A stretch of 64,000 nt of DNA from Cladocopium goreaui (taxonomy: Eukaryota; Sar; Dinophyceae; Suessiales; Symbiodiniaceae), in assembly GCA_947184155.2 (NCBI GenBank), contig CAMXCT020001672.1, positions 74,897 through 138,896 of the forward strand. The letters run 5' to 3'. The notes beneath the pieces were generated by a model. It did not search any database. It was not told the origin of the DNA and saw nothing but the letters and a program-made list of their open reading frames with translations. Numbering within the stretch: the stretch's first letter is position 1; every line of letters begins with the position of its first letter. A program made the translations under genes and the position numbers. This document shows, piece after piece, positions 59,041 through 64,000 of this stretch.

Positions 59041-61849
59041 GCGTAGAGAGTTTAAGGTGGACTCAAAGAGCATTCACGTAGTATCGGACTTGGTACGCAT
59101 GATTCAAGTTGCAGTCAACAACTATGAAAGGCTAGCAGAGACGTTGCCTGTGGGAATTTCTAGGGCTGATTTGAAAATTACGTCTTCAGATTTGGCACTT
59201 CTTTTTATTCGGAATTTGCCTCATGATGCGAAACAGTATTGTTTGTTGCACTCAGAAAGCGAAACTTGGGAGGCTTTGCAAGCAGCAGGTCTGAAGTATG
59301 AGAGACAACAAAGGTTATATGTTGAGCTAGGGGCATTTTCGAAGCGCATGGTGCATGGAGTTGCAGGCGAACAGGTTGTTTCAAGTGATGTTGATGCACA
59401 GGGTTCCGAGACAGTTGCAGCTGTTGGTGCTGGTTGCGGTCGTTGTGGGAAGAGGACACACAAGACTGAGGAATGTTCCACAAACATGACTGGTGTGAAA
59501 TGTTTCAAGTGTGGAAAGACAGGCCATATCGGTCGTAACTGTTTGAGCCAGGGTCAGAACAAACCTGATGAGAAGAAACCTGTGAAGGGTAGTGGAAAAC
59601 AAGGTCAGAAAGGAAAATCTGGTCCAAGTCCCAAGGCGAAGCCCAAGGCCAAAGCTAAAGGCAAGGGGCAAGGCAAGGGGAAGATGTATGAACTTGGTGA
59701 GGGTGAGGAGGAACAGGAAGAGGGTTATGAAGAGGCTGGTGAATGGGAGGCTCAAGAGGAGGCTTCTGGTTCAGGTCTTCAAATGGCTCTTTTGAGTTCT
59801 TTCGGTACCTCTGGACAGTGTGTCTTTGACATTGTGTGTGCGACTGGGGATGAGATCTTGGCGGATGAAAGCACGGAGGTGCATGATTTGGGACCAGATC
59901 TTAAGTCGGACTCTATGTCTGAAAAGACTCATGAAAGTTCATTGGATCAGGATGTTGGTTTTTCATGTCATGATGTGTCATCGGTGTGTCGTGGTAAGGC
60001 GACAAAGGGTGTCGGTGGGGCATCAGGTGTTGTTTTCCAAAATGGTTCTTTTGGGCTGATTGGATCGAAATATGTTCCTAAAGGGGATGTGTCGTGGTTC
60101 GATGGGCTCATTTGTATGCCACTGCTGTCATCTTTGGAGACTAGAGGACAGGATAACTGGTGGTTGATTGACTCAGGTGCCAGCGTCACTGTTTTGTCGG
60201 AATCTGCATTGAAAAATGGTGCATTTCGGATTCTTTCAGAAGAAATTGTGAAAGATGGTCCACGGTTTTTTGCAGCGAATGGGACTGAAGTGTCCATGAA
60301 GAAGAAAGTCGTGGTTCAGACCTACCTTAGCATGATTAATCATGTTGGAGAAAAGGTTGAAAGGGAAATCAAGTTGTCTGCACTGGTAGGAAACACTAGT
60401 AACAACATCCTGAGTACTATGCAGTTGGTTGAACGTGGATGGAATGTCAATCTTGGAAAGAGATCTCAATTGATTCATGAGGGCATGGGTCTTTCAGCCG
60501 ATTTGATGTCGTGGGCAGGGTGTCCATGGTTGTACCTTGGATCCAGGAAAGGCTCTGGCCGTCCAGTTGCTGGGACAATTGAGGTGTCGTGCGAAAATCC
60601 GTCAGGAGCTGGGGAATCTTCGATTTCGGTACTTGAGTGGAGCATTAACCCAGTCTATAAGAAAGCAGTCGTTCAGAGTGACATGGATGAAATGCATAGG
60701 GCTAGGGGACATATTCCTTTTGACCCGAACTGTGCAATTTGTCAGAGAACGAAAGGGGTTTCTCAACACAGACGGAAACAAGACGGTACAAACGTGGTCG
60801 AATTAGCAGCTGATTTTTTCCATTTAAAAACGTTCAAATTTTTGATCATTTGCGAACGATTTTCTGGCATGGTGGGTGTTGTTCACATGGGTCCTAACAC
60901 TGATCATGTTCGAGCTTCTGTTCAGAGATGGTTAGGAGAGATGGGTTGCTTAGGAGACAGTCATGGTGTCCTTGTTGTCAGTACTGATGATGAAGAAGCA
61001 GTAGGAAACGTGTTTTTTAGACTGCAAGTAGGTAAGGATGTCAGAATTTCCAAAGCGCCACCACAGGGACAGGCGATGAACGGGTCAGCGGAGAGATCTG
61101 TGAGGGCAATCAAGGAGAATTTTGTTTGCGTGTCAGAAGAATTGCGAATGCAGGGGCTTGCGATCTGTGATACTGAAACAGCTGTAGGAGCAGTCTTGGA
61201 GTATGTTTGTTTCATGTTGAACAGTCATGCATCAATCCATGGGAGTTCAAAGACGCCACATGAATTCCTTTCGGGAAAGAATCCAAGCGTGTCCACTCGG
61301 CCAATCACGTCCATGTTTGGGTCAGTTGTGCTTTGTGAGTTACCTCAATCGGCTCAGGCCGATGACCGACCTAGGTTCTTGGAGGGGGCATACTTGCGTC
61401 CAGAATTCAACAGTAAGTCAGGACTCTGCCTTGTGATGCTTGATGGTGTTCTTCGAAAAATCCACCCAAAGAGTATCAAACTTGTTTTACCAACGAGGCG
61501 GGAAAAGTCACTGCTGAAAGGGTTTTGTGTTGAGGGTGAGTCCCAACATAGATCAGTAGGAGACTCTGCTCCAGCGGACGCTGTTGAATTTCAAAAGGTG
61601 AGACTGTCTGACAGTCCACCAACTGAAGAACCAGTGTGTCCAAAAGGCGAGCCACCTCAGGAGTGGTTTAAACAGTATGAACTGTACACGAGAGACTGTG
61701 CAGCGTGCAGATGCTTGGAACTTGGTCAATCGAGAAAGGGAAAGGTACACAGTGCCAGCTGTTGTGCAAACTACGTTCGGTGGTTGCGAACTCAGAGACA
61801 AGAGGCGGCCGAAGCGGCTGAGAGAGAGAGAGAGAGCAGCGGTAGTTAA
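59023..61849 (+). CDS. copia-2 gag C-terminus, protease and integrase
   Basis: Open in one frame to 61,849. In order: Gag core (LPVGISRADLKITSSDLALL), zinc knuckles CGRCGKRTHKTEEC (59,434) and CFKCGKTGHIGRNC, a Lys/Pro-rich basic stretch, an acidic segment, protease LIDSGASVTVLS (about 60,163), integrase HHCC (HRARGHIPFDPNCAIC, 60,695), then Asp in LAADFFH, Asp in VVSTDDEEAV and Glu in NGSAERSVRA (61,087). The end carries the first CxxC...H...C finger (DCAACRCLELGQSRKG...HSASC). Copia-1's seven Cys repeats are absent here. Confidence 0.85.
61821..61836. repeat. (AG)8 microsatellite at a frame break
   Basis: An (AG)8 run lies where the integrase frame must change to the RT frame. Loss of one AG unit would produce the observed shift. 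Confidence 0.75.
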
Positions 61850-63998
61850 AGTACCCCCCAATGAATGGTTTGATCAATCTGGGTATACACCTGGTTGCCC
61901 GGCATGCGGTGCATTGGAATTAGGTGTGAATCCTGATGGGTTAACTCATTCTAGTGAATGTATTGATCAGTTTGAGAAGCTGTTGAAAGGTAGCCCAGCT
62001 GATGTGAGTGATTCCATGAAGGTTGGTACCTCTGGTCCCAGTGTGATGGTTGATACCTCAAAAGGGGGTGTTGGGAATGATGTCAATGGTGATGTAGCCC
62101 AGGGCTCCTTTGGTGGGGGTGTTAAACGTCCGTTGGAACGATCGGGGGAAGCCAGTGATGATAGCTGTGCTCCGAGCATTGCTCCTAGCATCCATGAGAA
62201 AGAAGAGGCTCGGTTCTCGAGTCCTCAGAATGTTGAAGATGCACAGATAGCTGATGGCTCCCACGTGTCAACTCGTGGAACGAAACGTGTAGCTGATGAA
62301 CAGCTTGAACCAGAACCTGAATCCTTGGATGTTGGGGAGTCCAGGAAACGACCTCTTGAAAATGATGGGGGCATGTTGGACAGTGTTGGTGTCTGTGTTA
62401 CCGATGATTGTAGCAGGGTTCATGGGATCATGCAACTTTCAGAGGGATTCACGGGGGCTGACATGTTCTTCGAAGACCAGTCGTTGCAGTCGGTTGTTTA
62501 CCAAGGCGGTTCTAAGTCAGAGACAGTGTCGTTCTGTGGATCCTCAATAAAGGTTTGGAAACCAGACTATGCGGTTGATGATTCGACGTCAAATACCCTA
62601 GATGGTAACCTTACTTTTTCAGGGATGTTGACTGAAGCCAAGAATCTGGACAGGGTTAGTGCAGGGAAACCACTTAGGCAGTCCGAAGCCACTGCAAAGG
62701 CGGATGAGTATGGTGTTCGCATCATACCATGCCGTTGGGTCACAACGGAGAAGGTGATTGATGGAGAAGATGGTGTACGAGCCCGTATAGTGGTCAAAGA
62801 CATCGCTTCTGGTGGGGGCAAGGCCAAGAGCCTTGGTATTTCGTCACCAACACCCAGTTCAGAGTCTATCAAAATGGCACTTGCCATCGGTGGATATTCC
62901 AATGCGTATGGATGGACGCTGGATTGTTCGGCAGCCTTCATGCATACACCTTTGGGGAAGGAGCGAAAGGTGATTGTGAGGTTTCCGGCGTCGATGAGTT
63001 GGCCAGATAACTCACCATTGTTCATGGATTTGAGTAAAAGTCTCAACGGAATCAGATCCGCTTCTCTTGACTGGTTGGAGTATGTGCAGGGAATTGTGAA
63101 ACCACTTGGATTGACATGTGATGTTACTAGTCCATGTGTGTTTACCGCACCAGGTACGGTCATGATCATCTATGTGGATGACTTGTTAATCTTCTCAAAC
63201 AAACCTGACATGGGGAAGAAAATTTGGGAGAAGTTGAATGTGGTAGTTCCCACGAAAGTCACGGGTCAGTTGTTTCCAAATCAAGAGGGGTCCATGAAAT
63301 TTGTTGGAAGGGTGATTCGTCGGCAAGCCGGGGCCAAAGAACTGTTGGTTGGTGTTGCACCAGGGTATCTCGATTCCTGTTATCGTGATTATGGAATGGA
63401 GAAGATGAAGCTGGGGAAACCTGTTGTGCCTAACTTGAGAGAGACACTTGATGGTCCTCCGGAACCACCATTGAGTACTGAGGCATATCAAAGATATCGT
63501 AGGAGTTTGGGAAAGATGGCATGGCTATCACAGACTCGAGAGGATCTCCATATTTTCATAGCATATTTGGCTACGGGCCAACATGCTCCAGATGGTCGTC
63601 ATGAAAAGGCCATGAGGCAGGTCCTGAGGTTTCTGTTGTTTGATGGTGACCAAGAATTATCCTTTCCATCTCCTGGGAATGTGAAATCTTTGTTTCAGGA
63701 TTCGGTTGAGTTGTCGGGAGAACCATTAATGGTGGTGTTCTGTGACGCGTCACATGCACCTATGAGGGCGACTCAGAGAAAGGGAATCTCTGGAGCTTTC
63801 ATTTTCGTGTTATCTTCACTGGTGAAAGGTTTCTCACGTCATCAGACGTGCACATCACTGTCAAGCTGCGAATCCGAGATGTTTGCAATCCAGGAAACGG
63901 CACAGGAAGCCATGGGTCTCTTACCGTTAGTGAGAAAGATGGTGAATGATTTTTTGGGAACTTGGCTGGATTTGAAGGTAGGAAGTTTCCTATTTTGA
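61837..63998 (+). CDS. copia-2 RT and RNase H (partial, runs off window)
   Basis: The frame is open from 61,677 but convincing after the (AG)8 run at 61,821-61,836. It starts with a second finger (GYTPGCPACGALELG...THSSEC, about 61,880-61,965) and a disordered linker. RT: RWVTTEKVIDGEDGVRARIV, TLDCSAAFMHTPLG and MIIYVDDLLIF (YVDD, 63,171). RNase H: VVFCDASHAPMRA (63,735) and SLSSCESEMFAIQ. The window ends before the last RNase H motifs, so any methyltransferase-like tail as in copia-1 cannot be checked. Confidence 0.85.
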
Positions 63999-64000
63999 TG

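Larger units (their letters stand above)
48253..64000 (+). mobile_element. Ty1/copia-type element copia-2 (right end outside window)
   Basis: The primer-binding site at 48,895 fixes the end of a 5' LTR at 48,894. The LTR start is unknown because the 3' LTR is off-window; TGTGACGAACC at 48,253 is one candidate. Gag begins at 48,961, is interrupted at 49,051-57,997 by another retroelement, and resumes at 57,998. Protease, integrase, RT and part of RNase H follow to the window edge. Frames break in gag (about 59,020) and after integrase (about 61,836). Domain order and motifs match copia-1, but sequence identity is low: a separate family. Confidence 0.8.

Noticed and set aside
1-64000. CRISPR arrays, bacterial operons or ribosome binding sites
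   Set aside because: No regularly spaced direct repeats with unique spacers were seen, and the splice sites and retroelements show this is a eukaryotic nuclear sequence.

Overview
The window looks like nuclear DNA of a dinoflagellate, most likely Symbiodiniaceae or a close suessialean. The reasons are: sparse tiny exons with GT and GC splice donors separated by long non-coding DNA; long Ty1/copia polyproteins with dinoflagellate-style domain additions; a retroelement lineage joining a CCCH-finger Gag to a cytosine-methyltransferase-like domain and a reverse transcriptase; and a 1,935-codon helicase-containing ORF of a kind I recall from predicted proteins of Symbiodiniaceae. Species cannot be told from this window.

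Region 1 (1-17.3 kb) is host-like sequence. It is mostly intron or intergenic, with candidate micro-exons on the minus strand between about 13.3 and 1.5 kb, a Gly/Pro/Tyr-repeat protein (4.0-4.4 kb, minus) and several micro- and minisatellites. Region 2 (17.4-21.9 kb, minus) is a decayed tyrosine-recombinase-type retroelement of the Gag(CCCH)-methyltransferase-RT-RNase H lineage. Region 3 (22-24.6 kb) is G-rich GGGGCTTAA arrays, a roughly 50-bp tandem repeat and dispersed degenerate repeats.

Region 4 (24.6-45.4 kb) is a minus-strand block. A giant ORF (38,493-44,300) with a DSD-motif N-terminal region, an alpha/beta-hydrolase-like middle and an SF1 (UPF1-like) helicase C-terminus lies between two ~1.05-kb direct repeats. 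The inner repeat also carries the start of a second, broken minus-strand gene (ORF-B). ORF-B is split in frame by a young 10.4-kb Ty1/copia element, copia-1 (25,960-36,403, plus strand), with 841/842-bp LTRs differing at three places, a 5-bp target duplication (AGCGG), tRNA-primer site and polypurine tract. Copia-1 carries three additions: seven Cys-rich repeats, a C-terminal methyltransferase-like domain, and an extra ORF between pol and the 3' LTR. A C-rich array (45.9-46.5 kb) mirrors the G-rich array at 22 kb.

Region 5 (46.5-64 kb) begins with a tRNA-like Pol III sequence and a short ORF, then a second copia element (copia-2) that runs off the right edge. Its gag is interrupted by a complete ~8.95-kb tyrosine-recombinase retroelement (49,051-57,997) with Ngaro/PAT-like split direct repeats (A1 - ORFs - B1 - A2 - B2). 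Its order is tyrosine recombinase, CCCH-finger Gag, an in-frame TGA in a leaky TGA-CTA context, then methyltransferase-like domain, RT and RNase H.

The best candidates for an under-described system are (a) the recurrent link between a C5-methyltransferase-like domain and reverse transcriptase, at the N-terminus in the tyrosine-recombinase elements and at the C-terminus in copia-1, and (b) the repeat-flanked giant hydrolase-helicase ORF. All calls come from reading the sequence by eye; no alignment or search was run, and some frame breaks may be assembly indels.
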